Below are positions 1 to 8,414 of a DNA stretch of 64,000 nt, in pieces (positions within the stretch are counted from its first letter, which is position 1; every line of letters begins with the position of its first letter). Both the position numbers and the translations under genes were made by a program. The notes beneath the pieces were generated by a model that was not told the DNA's origin, did no database searches, and saw nothing but the letters and a program-made list of their open reading frames with translations. Location: the NCBI RefSeq assembly GCF_018687635.1, contig NZ_CP061300.1, forward strand, positions 124,001 through 188,000, read 5' to 3'. This DNA comes from Polynucleobacter sp. MWH-Braz-FAM2G (GTDB lineage Bacteria > Pseudomonadota > Gammaproteobacteria > Burkholderiales > Burkholderiaceae).

Positions 1-183
1 CCGGAGCTAATAGCCAATTCTGATGAGGAATATATAGAGCTTGTAGTGCGGATAGCCAACGATGATTCATACCGTAATCAAATGAGCAAAAAAATAATTA
101 ATCAGCGCAATATTCTATATAACGATATCGAACCTATTCGTGCGCTAGAACGCTTTATTTTGGAAAAATATAGAAATATATAA
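1..183 (+). CDS. C-terminal end of an O-GlcNAc-transferase/SPINDLY-like glycosyltransferase (partial)
   Basis: The window opens inside a gene. Sixty codons in frame 1 run to TAA at 181-183. The fragment starts PELIANSDEEYIELVVRIAN and ends with the pattern 'D-x-x-P-I-R-A-L-E-R-F'. This matches the usual C-terminus of bacterial GT41 (SPINDLY/OGT-like) proteins, in which a conserved 'P.L(V/I)A..EEYV.LA..LA.D' helix is followed by 'VR.LE'. Such proteins normally carry N-terminal TPRs and transfer sugars to protein or glycan acceptors, but none of that part is in view. The TPR-glycosyltransferase at 2155 supports a glycosylation context. The family call is from a short tail only. Confidence 0.6.
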   Translation, partial: PELIANSDEEYIELVVRIANDDSYRNQMSKKIINQRNILYNDIEPIRALERFILEKYRNI

Positions 184-187
184 TTCA

Positions 188-221
188 AGCGCTTTTAAAC
201 TTTTGCTTACAAGAAAGCGCT
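188..221. terminator. Inverted repeat between convergent genes, possible terminator
   Basis: AGCGCTTT (188-195) and AAAGCGCT (214-221) form a perfect 8-bp inverted repeat with an 18-nt loop. It sits between the stop at 183 and the convergent gene ending at 245. There is no downstream T tract on either strand, so intrinsic termination is uncertain. Confidence 0.35.
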
Positions 222-244
222 CATTGAATAGGGCCCGGTTATGT

Positions 245-1063
245 CTATTCAAGCCTTAGTTTTTGAATTACTAGGTTTACTATTGATTTATATAAATTTA
301 AATACTCTACTTTTCCATTGAGGGCGTAAGCCATTTTTAATGCGTCCATTTGTATTAAGGCATTACGTTCTTTCGAAATTAAGCCATTGGAGAATGGGAG
401 TTCTAGCGGGTTATAAGCTTTTACATTCCAGTCGCTATCGGTTGCCAAAATAAGCGATGCAATTCTTTCAATTACAAAAGTTTTTATTGCTGCTGGGCTA
501 TCGTGCCCCTCGGCTATTGCATTTAAGCCTTTTGCAGTTGGGGTCTTATTGGCTTCAGCTTCTGCCCATATTAACTCGCATTTTTCTAGCCAAACTTTCC
601 AAAATCTGGGCTTGGCCACAAAAAAGTTGCAGAAAATGTTATTGCCAGAGTGCATCACTATTTCATTGATTTCAGCTGGAAAGCTTAATATTTTAAGTGC
701 GCCCTCCATTGGAATTTGTAAATTTGGATGCTGAGGAATTGCTTGAAGAATGCTGTTTTGATACCAGGCGCCTAAATCAAAAAAAGGCGAAAATGAAAAT
801 ACATCAACTTCATTTGATTGGTTATTGATAAACTTCAGACAATCTTCAGCGGACAATCCAGTTTTGTTCTTAAATTTTGGGGAAAAGAATCCATACCAAC
901 TCTCAGGATTAAGTTGATTATTTAGTAAGTAATTTCTGATGGGCCAGTACTCTCTCCAGTCTGGCCTAAGATTAGACATATTATCTAATGGAAGAAAACC
1001 CGGATCATTCGACCCTTTGGTCGGTTCACTGTAAAAAATTTGGAAAATATTTACATTTTTCAT
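245..1063 (-). CDS. Uncharacterised protein of a glycan-locus family, intact paralogue
   Basis: This 272-aa protein begins MKNVNIFQIFYSEPTKGS. The open frame extends two codons upstream to a TTG, but the ATG at 1063 aligns with the start of the neighbouring paralogue. I do not recognise a named domain. Conserved blocks shared with the adjacent copy are 'I-F-x-Q-I-F-Y', 'D-P-x-x-x-P-L-D-N', 'W-Y-G-F-x-S-P-K-F-x-x-K-T-G', 'H-P-x-L' and 'N-F-x-x-A-K-P-x-[FY]-W'. The last block loosely resembles the end of GT-A-like capsular sugar transferases (DUF4422-type), which is only a suggestion. There are no signal peptide or membrane segments, so it is probably cytosolic. Its neighbours are glycosyltransferase-like genes, so a role in surface glycan or protein glycosylation is inferred. 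Confidence 0.7.
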   Translation of the reverse strand: MKNVNIFQIFYSEPTKGSNDPGFLPLDNMSNLRPDWREYWPIRNYLLNNQLNPESWYGFFSPKFKNKTGLSAEDCLKFINNQSNEVDVFSFSPFFDLGAWYQNSILQAIPQHPNLQIPMEGALKILSFPAEINEIVMHSGNNIFCNFFVAKPRFWKVWLEKCELIWAEAEANKTPTAKGLNAIAEGHDSPAAIKTFVIERIASLILATDSDWNVKAYNPLELPFSNGLISKERNALIQMDALKMAYALNGKVEYLNLYKSIVNLVIQKLRLE

Positions 1064-1116
1064 AAGCAAAAAGTAGTGTATTTGTGCTGAATATAGTGTG
1101 GTTAAAAATTAGGCGA

Positions 1117-1946
1117 CTATATAAAGTATTTTTCTTTTGGGTGCGGCTGCTTAAATTGAATTTCATTGCGAATTTTTAAATACATATTTAAATAAGAATC
1201 ATCTTTTGTGCACACAAATTTTTCCTTAAGTAGATCGCAGGTCTGGAGCATCTTTCTAGTTCTTGGGTTGTTATCAAATAGTTGGTCGAAGATGGGGGCG
1301 GATTGACCAAAATCTAAGGCTAGTGTTTTAAAGTTGCCCTGTGATAAAACTAATGAAGCCAGTCTTTCCTGTATAAAAACCTTCATTGGCCCCAATTTAT
1401 TTCTTGAGTCAAGATAAGATGTTTCGCCGAGTTTTTTTCTTGTGAAAATTTGTAAAACTGTTCGGCAATGTGTAGCCATTTATTCCAATACTCAGGCTTT
1501 GCTATGATGAAATTTGAGAATACTGATGTAGAGGAGTAAGTTACCAGTTTTGTTAGGTCTATATTTAACGATATTTCATTAATAAATTGCTGTGAAATCT
1601 CAAGTAGACCTGGGTGGGCAAACTCGCCCTGCTCAAAAGGATTTTTAAAATATGCTAGCTGGTCCCATGCGGGAGAAAAAATTGCTACATTTGCATGCGT
1701 GGCATATCGATAAATAATATTGATTAATTCAAAAGCTGGGATGCCGGTTTTCTGTTGAAACTTGGGTGATAAAAATCCATACCAAGCATCTTCTTGCAAT
1801 TTAGTTTTCTGAAGGAAATCCATGATTGGGTAAAATTCGAACCAATCAGATGGACCATTGGTGTTGTCTAGTGGAATTAACTGAGGATCCAACGAATTTT
1901 TTGAAATGTCGTCATAAAAAATTTGATGTATAAAAATATTATTCAT
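1117..1946 (-). pseudogene. Frameshifted paralogue of the same uncharacterised glycan-locus family
   Basis: Two overlapping minus-strand frames together make a 276-aa homologue of the preceding protein. The N-terminal part starts MNNIFIHQIFYDDISKN at 1946 and runs to TGA at 1383. The C-terminal part ('FIQERLASLVL...YLNMYLKIRNEI') lies in another frame and ends at 1117. It matches 'FVIERIASLIL...YLNLYKSIVNLV' of the intact paralogue. The frames exchange at a run of seven A on the coding strand (1432-1438); eight A would restore one frame through 'Q-E-K-K-L-G-E'. The gene is therefore a recent pseudogene, a phase-variable or slippage-expressed gene, or a sequencing error. The upstream ATG choice mirrors the intact copy. 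Confidence 0.7.
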
Positions 1947-2154
1947 GATCAATTTTAGCTAGATAAAGACCTTAAAGTCTTATTTTTACCATTCATTTCT
2001 TTATAGCAATTTTTATATTGCAACAGAGGTCATTATGATCCTTAATTGGTATTTCTGATTTCATTTGGACACCATAAATAGTTGTTAAACTTAGTGTAAG
2101 TTGTATTTATCGGCATATTTTCTTTGCCTATCTTATTATTCTTGGTTAATTTTC

Positions 2155-3660
2155 ATGAACCAACTTGATCCAAATTTTTTTCAGAATGTATTGAATTGTA
2201 TTAATGATAAAGATCTCGTGCAGGCAGAGGATTTGCTGTTGTGGGCATTAAATACAAACCCTAAAGACGCTGATGTTCTCAGGCTCTTGTCGGTTGTTGC
2301 CGCTCTTAAGTTTGATTTTAGGGCTGCACTGGATTTAATTGATCAAGTGCTTGTACTAACCCCTCAAAATGGCGTGGCCTATAGCAATAAAGGAAATATT
2401 CTGAAGGAATTGGGTCAATATGAGGAGGCTTTAAAAAATTATGACATTGCAATACAACTAATGCCTGGCTATGCAGAGACCTATAACAATAAGGCGAATG
2501 CATTGCAAGACCTTCACCGCTACGAGGAGTCAATTATCTGGTATGACAAAGCTATTGCCATTAACCCTCAATATGTAGAAGCTTTTTGCAACAAGGGGAA
2601 TGCTCTTGAATGGCTTGGTCGCCACCAAGAAGCAATGAGTTATTTTGATAGGGCTACCGCACTCAATCCTCAATATGTAGATGCCTATTGGCAAAAAGGT
2701 TTAAGCCAGCTTGCAAGTGGGAACTTTGAATTGGGTTGGCAAAACTATGAAGCAAGATGGACAAAGTCTAATCCAGTTAAGTTTGAATATTTAGAAATAC
2801 CAAGACTACGGGGGACCGAAGGCATTGCTGGTAAGAAAATATTAATTTGGGCCGAGCAAGGTCTAGGCGATACCATTCAGTTTTGTAGATATATTGAGCT
2901 TTTATGCCGACTTGGAGCAAAGATAACCTTTTTAGTTCCAGATGCTCTTTTAAATATCCTGAGTCCCATTCAGAAATTTTGTGATTTGAGATCAAATTTA
3001 GTATTTCAGGTGAATGAATTTGATTTTCAATCTCCTTTGTTGTCTCTTCCCTTGCTATTTGGCACAACTTTAGATTCAGTTCCATGTGACATTCCATATT
3101 TAAACGCGGAAGAAGAAAAGAGAAAAATTTTGCAGTCCCAAATTCTGCCCTCATCAAACATTAAAGTGGGAGTGATTTGGAGTGGGGGTTTTAGGCTGCT
3201 GTATTCTGACGGGTATCTTGCGGGGTATCGTCGTAATATCGAACTTGACCTAATAGCAAAGCTCCAGGAGATTCAAGGGGTTGATTTCTATAGTCTGCAG
3301 AAGGGTGATCCAGCTGAGTCTGAATTAAAGTCACGAAAAGATGAGCTCTGGCCAGGCATTATTAATTGCTCCTATCTCATTAAAGACTTTTCAGATACCG
3401 CTGCGTTAATAGAGTGCATGGATTTAATTATTTCTGTTGATACATCTACAGCTCACCTTGCGGGGGCTTTGGGAAAGCCTGTTTGGATCTTGAATCGCTA
3501 TGATTCTTGTTGGCGATGGTTGAGAGGTAGAACGGATAGTCCTTGGTATCCCACTGCAAAAATCTATCACCAAAAACAGCCGGGTAACTGGGATGAGGTT
3601 ATAGAAAGGGTGAAGATTGATTTAAGCGAATATGCGCAGAGGAAGACTACAGCCCCTTAA
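2155..3660 (+). CDS. TPR protein with C-terminal glycosyltransferase-9-like domain
   Basis: The 501-aa product has tetratricopeptide repeats over roughly residues 5-205. The clearest 34-residue units begin near residues 73, 108, 142 and 176 and share 'N-K-G-N-A-L-x-x-L-G-x-x-x-E-A' and 'Y-D-x-A-I-x-x-x-P'. The C-terminal half resembles GT9/heptosyltransferase-fold domains, with 'IWAEQGLGDTIQFCRYI' near residue 231, 'VGVIWSGG', and late 'SVDTSTAHLAGALGKPVW'. Such fusions are common in surface-glycan and flagellar/pilus glycosylation loci; donor and acceptor are unknown. The ATG at 2155 is chosen because the frame upstream begins only at a TTG and encodes an atypical aromatic leader. Its stop overlaps the stop of the convergent transporter. 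Confidence 0.8.
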   Translation: MNQLDPNFFQNVLNCINDKDLVQAEDLLLWALNTNPKDADVLRLLSVVAALKFDFRAALDLIDQVLVLTPQNGVAYSNKGNILKELGQYEEALKNYDIAIQLMPGYAETYNNKANALQDLHRYEESIIWYDKAIAINPQYVEAFCNKGNALEWLGRHQEAMSYFDRATALNPQYVDAYWQKGLSQLASGNFELGWQNYEARWTKSNPVKFEYLEIPRLRGTEGIAGKKILIWAEQGLGDTIQFCRYIELLCRLGAKITFLVPDALLNILSPIQKFCDLRSNLVFQVNEFDFQSPLLSLPLLFGTTLDSVPCDIPYLNAEEEKRKILQSQILPSSNIKVGVIWSGGFRLLYSDGYLAGYRRNIELDLIAKLQEIQGVDFYSLQKGDPAESELKSRKDELWPGIINCSYLIKDFSDTAALIECMDLIISVDTSTAHLAGALGKPVWILNRYDSCWRWLRGRTDSPWYPTAKIYHQKQPGNWDEVIERVKIDLSEYAQRKTTAP

Positions 3661-4982
3661 ATATTGAGGTTGACCTTTTTTGTTTCTGGCAAATATATAA
3701 AAGCCGCTACAGCAGCGCATGCTAGGAAAATAGTGGGATACCAAAGGCCGGCCGTATCCGTTCCCCAATATTGGTTTATCCAGGTAACAATCAGTGGTAG
3801 TAAGCCGCCTATCCATCCAGCAGCTAGATTATGGGGTAATGTTGCAGCGCTATTACGTGATTTAGCAGGAAATAATTCCGCAAGCAATGCAGTTTGTGGC
3901 CCCACTACTAAAGCAAGTGCAAATGATAGGCAGCTAAATAACCCGCCTATTAGTAGCAGGCTAAGTAGACTTCCCTGCTGCAGAAATTGATTCCCCAATG
4001 ACTGGAAGGTGTTAAAAGCTGGAGTTGTAATTAATGATCCTAGTATGAGTCCACCGACGACAATTGGCTTCCTTCCCACCTTATCGGAGAGCCAGCCACT
4101 TAATACCGTTAGGGGTAGAAGACATATGATTGCCCAAACACTTAACCAATCCACTATCTCAGAGGGTAACTTCACAGATGTTTTCAAAAAAATTGCGGTG
4201 TATACCTGGACACAAAAAAATAAGATAGCTCCTCCAGAGGAAATGCAAAAGAAAAGCAGAAACATCCGCTTACGTATTAGCGGATCACGAAAATTATTAA
4301 TTACTGGATTGTCAGATTTTTGATTCGCCTTGCTTAACTCTAAAAACACCGGTGTTTCCTCTAATGCCATGCGAGCTTTGAATGCAATTAATAACAACAC
4401 AATAGAAATCCAAAAAGGCACGCGCCATCCCCACGTTAAGAATTCTTCTGGCGAGAGGAAGTTTCTTAGCAAAGCAATTTGCAGGGTAGAGAAGAGAATT
4501 CCCAATGGCCCCATGAGTTGCAGAAAACTGGTTTTAAACCCTCTATATTCATTGCCGGCATGCTCGGTAAGATAAACAGCGCTTCCACCGATTTCTCCAC
4601 CCGCAGAGAGTCCTTGGAGTAGGCGCAAGCTTACTAGCAAGATGGGCGCCCAAATTCCGACTTGAGCATAGGTAGGCAAAAATCCTACGCTCACAGTAGC
4701 AATACCCATTAATACGATGGTGACCATGAAAACTGGCTTTCTACCTATGCGATCGCCTAGGGACCCAAAAATTGCGGCTCCAAGGGGTCTTACAACCATC
4801 CCAACACCAAAAGTCGCTAGGCTTGCCAGAAGGGCTGTATTGGGGTCGGTGGAGGGGAAGAAAAGGGGGGCAAAAACTACTGCCAGAGTGGCAAATGTTA
4901 AGAAGTCATACCACTCTAAAAAAGTGCCAAAACAAGCCGCAATAGCAATTTTTCTATAGGAATGAGTGCTTTGGTTATTCAT
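3657..4982 (-). CDS. MFS transporter, metabolite:H+ symporter (MHS) family
   Basis: The protein has 441 aa with about 12 hydrophobic segments and belongs to the ProP/KgtP/ShiA-type MHS branch of the major facilitator superfamily. Diagnostic features are the N-terminal 'FLEWYDFLTF' (residues 21-30) in the first helix, the loop 2-3 signature 'GDRIGRKPVF' (76-85), and its internal repeat 'GWLSDKVGRKPIVV' in the second half. Family members import organic acids, osmolytes or aromatic acids with protons across the inner membrane; the substrate cannot be read here. It is divergent from the phasin gene, and the 21-bp palindrome lies between them. Its TAA shares TTAA with the stop of the convergent TPR gene. 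Confidence 0.9.
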   Translation of the reverse strand: MNNQSTHSYRKIAIAACFGTFLEWYDFLTFATLAVVFAPLFFPSTDPNTALLASLATFGVGMVVRPLGAAIFGSLGDRIGRKPVFMVTIVLMGIATVSVGFLPTYAQVGIWAPILLVSLRLLQGLSAGGEIGGSAVYLTEHAGNEYRGFKTSFLQLMGPLGILFSTLQIALLRNFLSPEEFLTWGWRVPFWISIVLLLIAFKARMALEETPVFLELSKANQKSDNPVINNFRDPLIRKRMFLLFFCISSGGAILFFCVQVYTAIFLKTSVKLPSEIVDWLSVWAIICLLPLTVLSGWLSDKVGRKPIVVGGLILGSLITTPAFNTFQSLGNQFLQQGSLLSLLLIGGLFSCLSFALALVVGPQTALLAELFPAKSRNSAATLPHNLAAGWIGGLLPLIVTWINQYWGTDTAGLWYPTIFLACAAVAAFIYLPETKKVNLNI

Positions 4983-5024
4983 TAAGTTATTGATTATATT
5001 GAATTTATTTATTAATTACCATAA

Positions 5025-5045
5025 ATTTGTTGCATAGCAACAAAT
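5025..5045. promoter_or_regulatory. Perfect 9-3-9 palindrome upstream of the phasin gene (candidate PhaR-type operator)
   Basis: ATTTGTTGC, ATA, GCAACAAAT form a perfect inverted repeat with a 3-bp centre. It lies just upstream of a plausible phasin promoter. TTGC/GCAA half-sites separated by a few bases are the kind of sequence bound by PhaR repressors of PHA granule genes, so a PhaR operator is a reasonable inference. The site could also serve the divergent transporter. No phaR gene is in the window. Confidence 0.5.
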
Positions 5046-5050
5046 AGTTC

Positions 5051-5079
5051 TTGATTTGTCATTTTCAATCAGTTACAGT
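5051..5079 (+). promoter_or_regulatory. Candidate sigma-70 promoter of the phasin gene
   Basis: TTGATT (5051-5056) and TACAGT (5074-5079) are separated by 17 bp. Each matches the consensus at four or more positions. The site lies 6 bp after the palindrome and about 100 bp before the start codon. Start-site mapping has not been done, so this is a sequence match only. Confidence 0.4.
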
Positions 5080-5177
5080 TTAATGGTGCAGTGCAATATT
5101 TAAGGTGTCTGAAGTTTCCATTTCTTGAATCGTGCACTTAATTGACTAGTTGTACCACTTAATTTCTGGAGAAATAC

Positions 5178-5762
5178 ATGAACCAAGATCAAATCACCGC
5201 TAAGTTGTCACAAATTAACAGCAAAGGCCTCGAGGCTACATTTTCTTTGAGTGAAGCAGCTTTGGAAAATGCTCAAAAATTAGCCGAGTTGAACTTTGCG
5301 GCTTCTAAGGATGCATTAGTAAATACTCAAGACAGCATTCAGCAAGTTTTGACAGCTAAGGATCCAAAGCAAGTTACTGAATTGTTTAATGCTGAAGCAT
5401 TGCAATCTGCTGGTAATCAAGCTGTTGCTTACCAAAAGAAAGTAAGCAAAGTATTGCGTGATAGCAATAAAGAATTTGTAAATGTTGTTGATGCAAGCAT
5501 TGATCAATTACAAGATGGTTTCCAAGATTGGATTAATACTGTTGCAGCAAATGCGCCTGCAGGTTCTGATGCATTCTTATCTTCATTCAAGACTGTATAC
5601 GGTAGCGCATTGCAAGGCTTTGAGCAGTTCCGTGCTGCAAGTAAAGAAGCTTTTGCAACAGCAGAAAAAAATGCTGATCAAGCAATCGAAACTGTGCAAG
5701 GTCAAATTGCTCAAGTGAAAAAAGCCGCTACTCCTGCATCACGTAGCCGTAAGTCTGCTTAA
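5178..5762 (+). CDS. phaP: Phasin family protein (polyhydroxyalkanoate granule-associated)
   Basis: The 194-aa protein is almost entirely helical and rich in Ala, Gln and Lys, with no signal peptide. It shows the phasin pattern: 'SLSEAALENAQKLAELNFAA' near residues 23-42, then 'Y-Q-K-K-V-S-K-V' and a basic Ala/Lys tail ending SRSRKSA. Phasins coat PHB granules and control their number and size. GGAG lies 8 nt upstream of the ATG. A palindrome and promoter precede it and a strong hairpin terminator follows, so it is probably monocistronic. The symbol is by family; which phasin paralogue this is cannot be told. Confidence 0.88.
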   Translation: MNQDQITAKLSQINSKGLEATFSLSEAALENAQKLAELNFAASKDALVNTQDSIQQVLTAKDPKQVTELFNAEALQSAGNQAVAYQKKVSKVLRDSNKEFVNVVDASIDQLQDGFQDWINTVAANAPAGSDAFLSSFKTVYGSALQGFEQFRAASKEAFATAEKNADQAIETVQGQIAQVKKAATPASRSRKSA

Positions 5763-5792
5763 TTAGAGTATTAGTTTAAGCACTACGTTATA

Positions 5793-5829
5793 AAAAAATC
5801 CCGCCTGGTGAGAACTAGGTGGGATTTTT
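5793..5829. terminator. Bidirectional intrinsic terminator between phasin and rmuC
   Basis: An 11-13-bp stem (AAATCCCGCCTGG / CTAGGTGGGATTT, with two G-U pairs) encloses a short loop. A run of A lies on the left and T on the right, so it can terminate both convergent genes. Confidence 0.85.
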
Positions 5830-5869
5830 GTTTGAAGAAATGAATCTAAGCTTTTAGGGTTGTACAGAT

Positions 5870-7144
5870 TTATTCAAAGTCTGAAGACGATTCAAGCAAT
5901 GGTGCTGCTAAATTTTTGCTGGGTTTTACACCAAGTTCGCGAACCCTTTCAGCTGACCGAATAAGATTGCCTTTACCAGTTTTCAATTTATTAAAAGCAT
6001 CGTGATAACTAGTCTGTGCTTGATCTAGGCGCTGACCTAACTTCTCTAAATCATCTACAAAACCTACAAACTTGTCATAAAGGTTGCCACATTGTTTTGC
6101 GATTTCTAATGCGTTGCGATTCTGATGATCTTGTCGCCATAGATGCGCAACAGTTCTTAGTGTGGCCATAAGAGTGCTTGGGCAAACTAACACAATGTTT
6201 TTGGCTAGGGCTTCTTGATAAAGATTAGGAGCAGTTTTTAATGCTAGTAAAAATGCTGGTTCAATAGGGACAAACATCAAAACAAAATCGACTGAGTTGG
6301 CGCCATATAGAGAGCTATAGTTTTTGCCTGAAAGTCCTTGAATATGTTGACGTAGCGACTGAATATGTGCTGATAGTTCTTGCTCTGCAACAACTGGATC
6401 TGTGGCTTCTGCATGTCGAGCATAAGCTGTAATAGAAACCTTACTGTCAACAATTAGACTCTTGCCCTCAGGTAATTTAATCACTACGTCAGGCTGTAAG
6501 CGAGAGCCATCGGATTGGGTGTGGCTGTCTTGAACAACATATTCTTCGCCTTTACGTAAACCAGAAGATTCAAGAATGGATTCCAGTACTAACTCGCCCC
6601 AATTTCCTTGAACCTTAGAGTCCCCTTTTAACGCTTGCGTCAGTGAGCGTGTTTCATCAGACATGCGTAAATTAAGGTTAGCTAAACGCTCAATTTCACT
6701 TTTGAGTGCGTGCCTCTCACGTGCTTCGTTCCCATAAGATGTGCTGACTTGTTCTTTGAACTCAGCAAGCTTGGTTTGTAGTGGTTTGAGTAAAGCGTCG
6801 AGGTTGGCTGTATTTTGTTCGGTAAAACGTTTAGATTTATCTTCTAGGATTTCGTTGGCTAGGTTTTTAAATTGATTTGTAAGAGCTTCTTTAGCTTCGT
6901 TTAACGATTCAATTCTTCCGAGCCCTTGTTTGCGTTCAGAGTCTAATTCAGCCTCTAACCGAATAGCATTTTGTATTGCTAGATCACGTTCATCGCGAAG
7001 ACTTTGAGTGAGGGCAATTTCCGTTTGGGTTTGCAGTTCTGCGCGAGAGAGGGCGGAGCGAAGATTGAATACATAAACTAGAAGGCCTGCACAAATTACA
7101 ACTGGCAGGCCAAAAAGTAAAAGAGAGCTTAAATCGAAAGTCAC
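5870..7144 (-). CDS. rmuC: DNA recombination protein RmuC
   Basis: The protein has 424 aa with one N-terminal membrane segment ('LLLFGLPVVICAGLLVYVF', about residues 8-26). A long charged coiled-coil (about 30-180) follows, then the RmuC nuclease-like domain: 'SKVQGNWGELVLESILE', 'LPEGKSLIVDSKVSITAY', 'FVPIEPAFLLAL', 'LVCPSTLMATLRTVAHLWRQ'. RmuC limits inversions at short inverted repeats in E. coli; its biochemical activity is inferred from the fold. The start is GTG (complement of 7142-7144) with no strong ribosome-binding site. It is convergent with the phasin gene and lies 21 bp beyond the grxD stop on the same strand, so it may be the tail of the hemA-grxD transcript. Confidence 0.92.
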   Translation of the reverse strand: MTFDLSSLLLFGLPVVICAGLLVYVFNLRSALSRAELQTQTEIALTQSLRDERDLAIQNAIRLEAELDSERKQGLGRIESLNEAKEALTNQFKNLANEILEDKSKRFTEQNTANLDALLKPLQTKLAEFKEQVSTSYGNEARERHALKSEIERLANLNLRMSDETRSLTQALKGDSKVQGNWGELVLESILESSGLRKGEEYVVQDSHTQSDGSRLQPDVVIKLPEGKSLIVDSKVSITAYARHAEATDPVVAEQELSAHIQSLRQHIQGLSGKNYSSLYGANSVDFVLMFVPIEPAFLLALKTAPNLYQEALAKNIVLVCPSTLMATLRTVAHLWRQDHQNRNALEIAKQCGNLYDKFVGFVDDLEKLGQRLDQAQTSYHDAFNKLKTGKGNLIRSAERVRELGVKPSKNLAAPLLESSSDFE

Positions 7145-7165
7145 AGAAATCAGACTGAGGATTTA

Positions 7166-7474
7166 TTAGGCTTTAATGAGCTTTTGGAGTTCACCTGACT
7201 GAAACATTTCGGTCATGATGTCGGAGCCCCCAATAAATTCACCATTGATATAGAGCTGTGGAATAGTGGGCCAATTGGCATATTCTTTGATGCCTTGACG
7301 AATTTCTGCGTCTTCTAAAACGTTAACGGTATGCAGTTTTTCTACGCCACTAGCACGCAAAATATTGACTGCGTTGCCAGAGAATCCACACTGCGGAAAT
7401 TGCGCAGTTCCCTTCATAAACAACACAACAGGGTGGCTAGTAACGATTTCTTTAATTTGAGCTTGGGTATCCAT
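7166..7474 (-). CDS. grxD: Monothiol glutaredoxin, Grx4 family
   Basis: The 102-aa protein has the CGFS active site at residues 29-32 ('[11 protein letters not shown]'). Downstream it carries the glutathione-binding patterns '[17 protein letters not shown]' and 'SDIMTEM'. Monothiol CGFS glutaredoxins bind a glutathione-ligated [2Fe-2S] cluster at the dimer interface and deliver it in the cytosol. Length is typical (E. coli GrxD 115 aa). It follows prmC, prfA and hemA, the usual arrangement in Burkholderiales, with about 90 bp of non-coding sequence before it. Confidence 0.95.
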   Translation of the reverse strand: MDTQAQIKEIVTSHPVVLFMKGTAQFPQCGFSGNAVNILRASGVEKLHTVNVLEDAEIRQGIKEYANWPTIPQLYINGEFIGGSDIMTEMFQSGELQKLIKA

Positions 7475-7568
7475 AAATTCTTTCTAGTAAGGCGGTCTTT
7501 TTTAAAGACGGTTAGCAAATTGGTATGAATAGATTTTAAGACCTAATGTAGAAAAGGGTTATTCCAGT

Positions 7569-8411
7569 CTATTTTCTGCCGGAGGCCACGCGATAATGGC
7601 CAGCCAAATCCAGTCGCGCTTGGACATCGCGAAATCCCGCCATTTTTAAGAGGGTCACTACAGCATCTGATTGATCAAAGCCATGCTCAACAGCAATGAG
7701 ACCATTTGGATTGAGATATTCCATAGCCCCAGAAATAATGGTTTCTATGCAAGAAAGACCATTTCCTTGGTCGGTAAGGGCAGATCGAGGTTCAAAGCGG
7801 AGATCGCCTTGATCAAGATGTGCGTCATGGGTGGCTATATATGGGGGGTTGCTAAGGATAATGTCAAAAGATGCACCAGTCTCCAGGGGTTCATACCAGT
7901 TTCCATGAATAAATCGAACGCGAGATGCCATGTTTAATCGGTTGGCATTTATTTTGGCGATATCTAAAGCCTCCGGTGATTGATCGATGGCAGTCACTTT
8001 AGCTTGGACTGCATCATGAGCTATCGCTAGCGCAATGGCGCCAGAGCCAGTGCCTAAATCTAGAACCGTTGCCGAGTCACCAATACGGTTTATTTCAAGT
8101 AAGCCAATTTCAACTAGCAATTCAGTTTCAGGGCGTGGAATGAGAACGCCAGGAGCTACATAGAGCTCAATATTATGAAATCCTCGTTTACCAATTAGAT
8201 AGGCTATTGGCTCTCCAGCCAATCGTCTAGATTCAAGGTTTTGCCAATCCGCCATTGCTTCTGAATGTAATTGCAGATCATCCCGCGATAATAGGGCGGA
8301 GCGGGGAAGCTGATAATGTTTCTCAAGAATGTGAGCCATGAGGATTTTTGCCTCTGACGCTGCAAGCATGGATGCATTTAATAAAGAGCGCAGGCTCAGA
8401 CTTCCATCCAT
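7569..8411 (-). CDS. prmC: Peptide chain release factor N5-glutamine methyltransferase
   Basis: The 280-aa class I SAM methyltransferase methylates the Gln of the GGQ motif of release factors. SAM motif I is 'VLDLGTGSGAIALA' (residues 116-129) and the amide-binding motif is 'NPPY' (188-191), preceded by 'SFDIILS'. The N-terminal helical domain includes 'AYLIGKRGFHNIELYVAPG'. It lies 3 bp after prfA, its substrate gene, on the same strand, which implies co-expression. Confidence 0.96.
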   Translation of the reverse strand: MDGSLSLRSLLNASMLAASEAKILMAHILEKHYQLPRSALLSRDDLQLHSEAMADWQNLESRRLAGEPIAYLIGKRGFHNIELYVAPGVLIPRPETELLVEIGLLEINRIGDSATVLDLGTGSGAIALAIAHDAVQAKVTAIDQSPEALDIAKINANRLNMASRVRFIHGNWYEPLETGASFDIILSNPPYIATHDAHLDQGDLRFEPRSALTDQGNGLSCIETIISGAMEYLNPNGLIAVEHGFDQSDAVVTLLKMAGFRDVQARLDLAGHYRVASGRK

Positions 8412-8414
8412 TGT

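Noticed and set aside
4009..4323. 104-codon plus-strand frame inside the MHS transporter
   Set aside because: It is the complement of transporter coding sequence, with no ribosome-binding site or recognisable motif. Similar shadows occur across the transporter.
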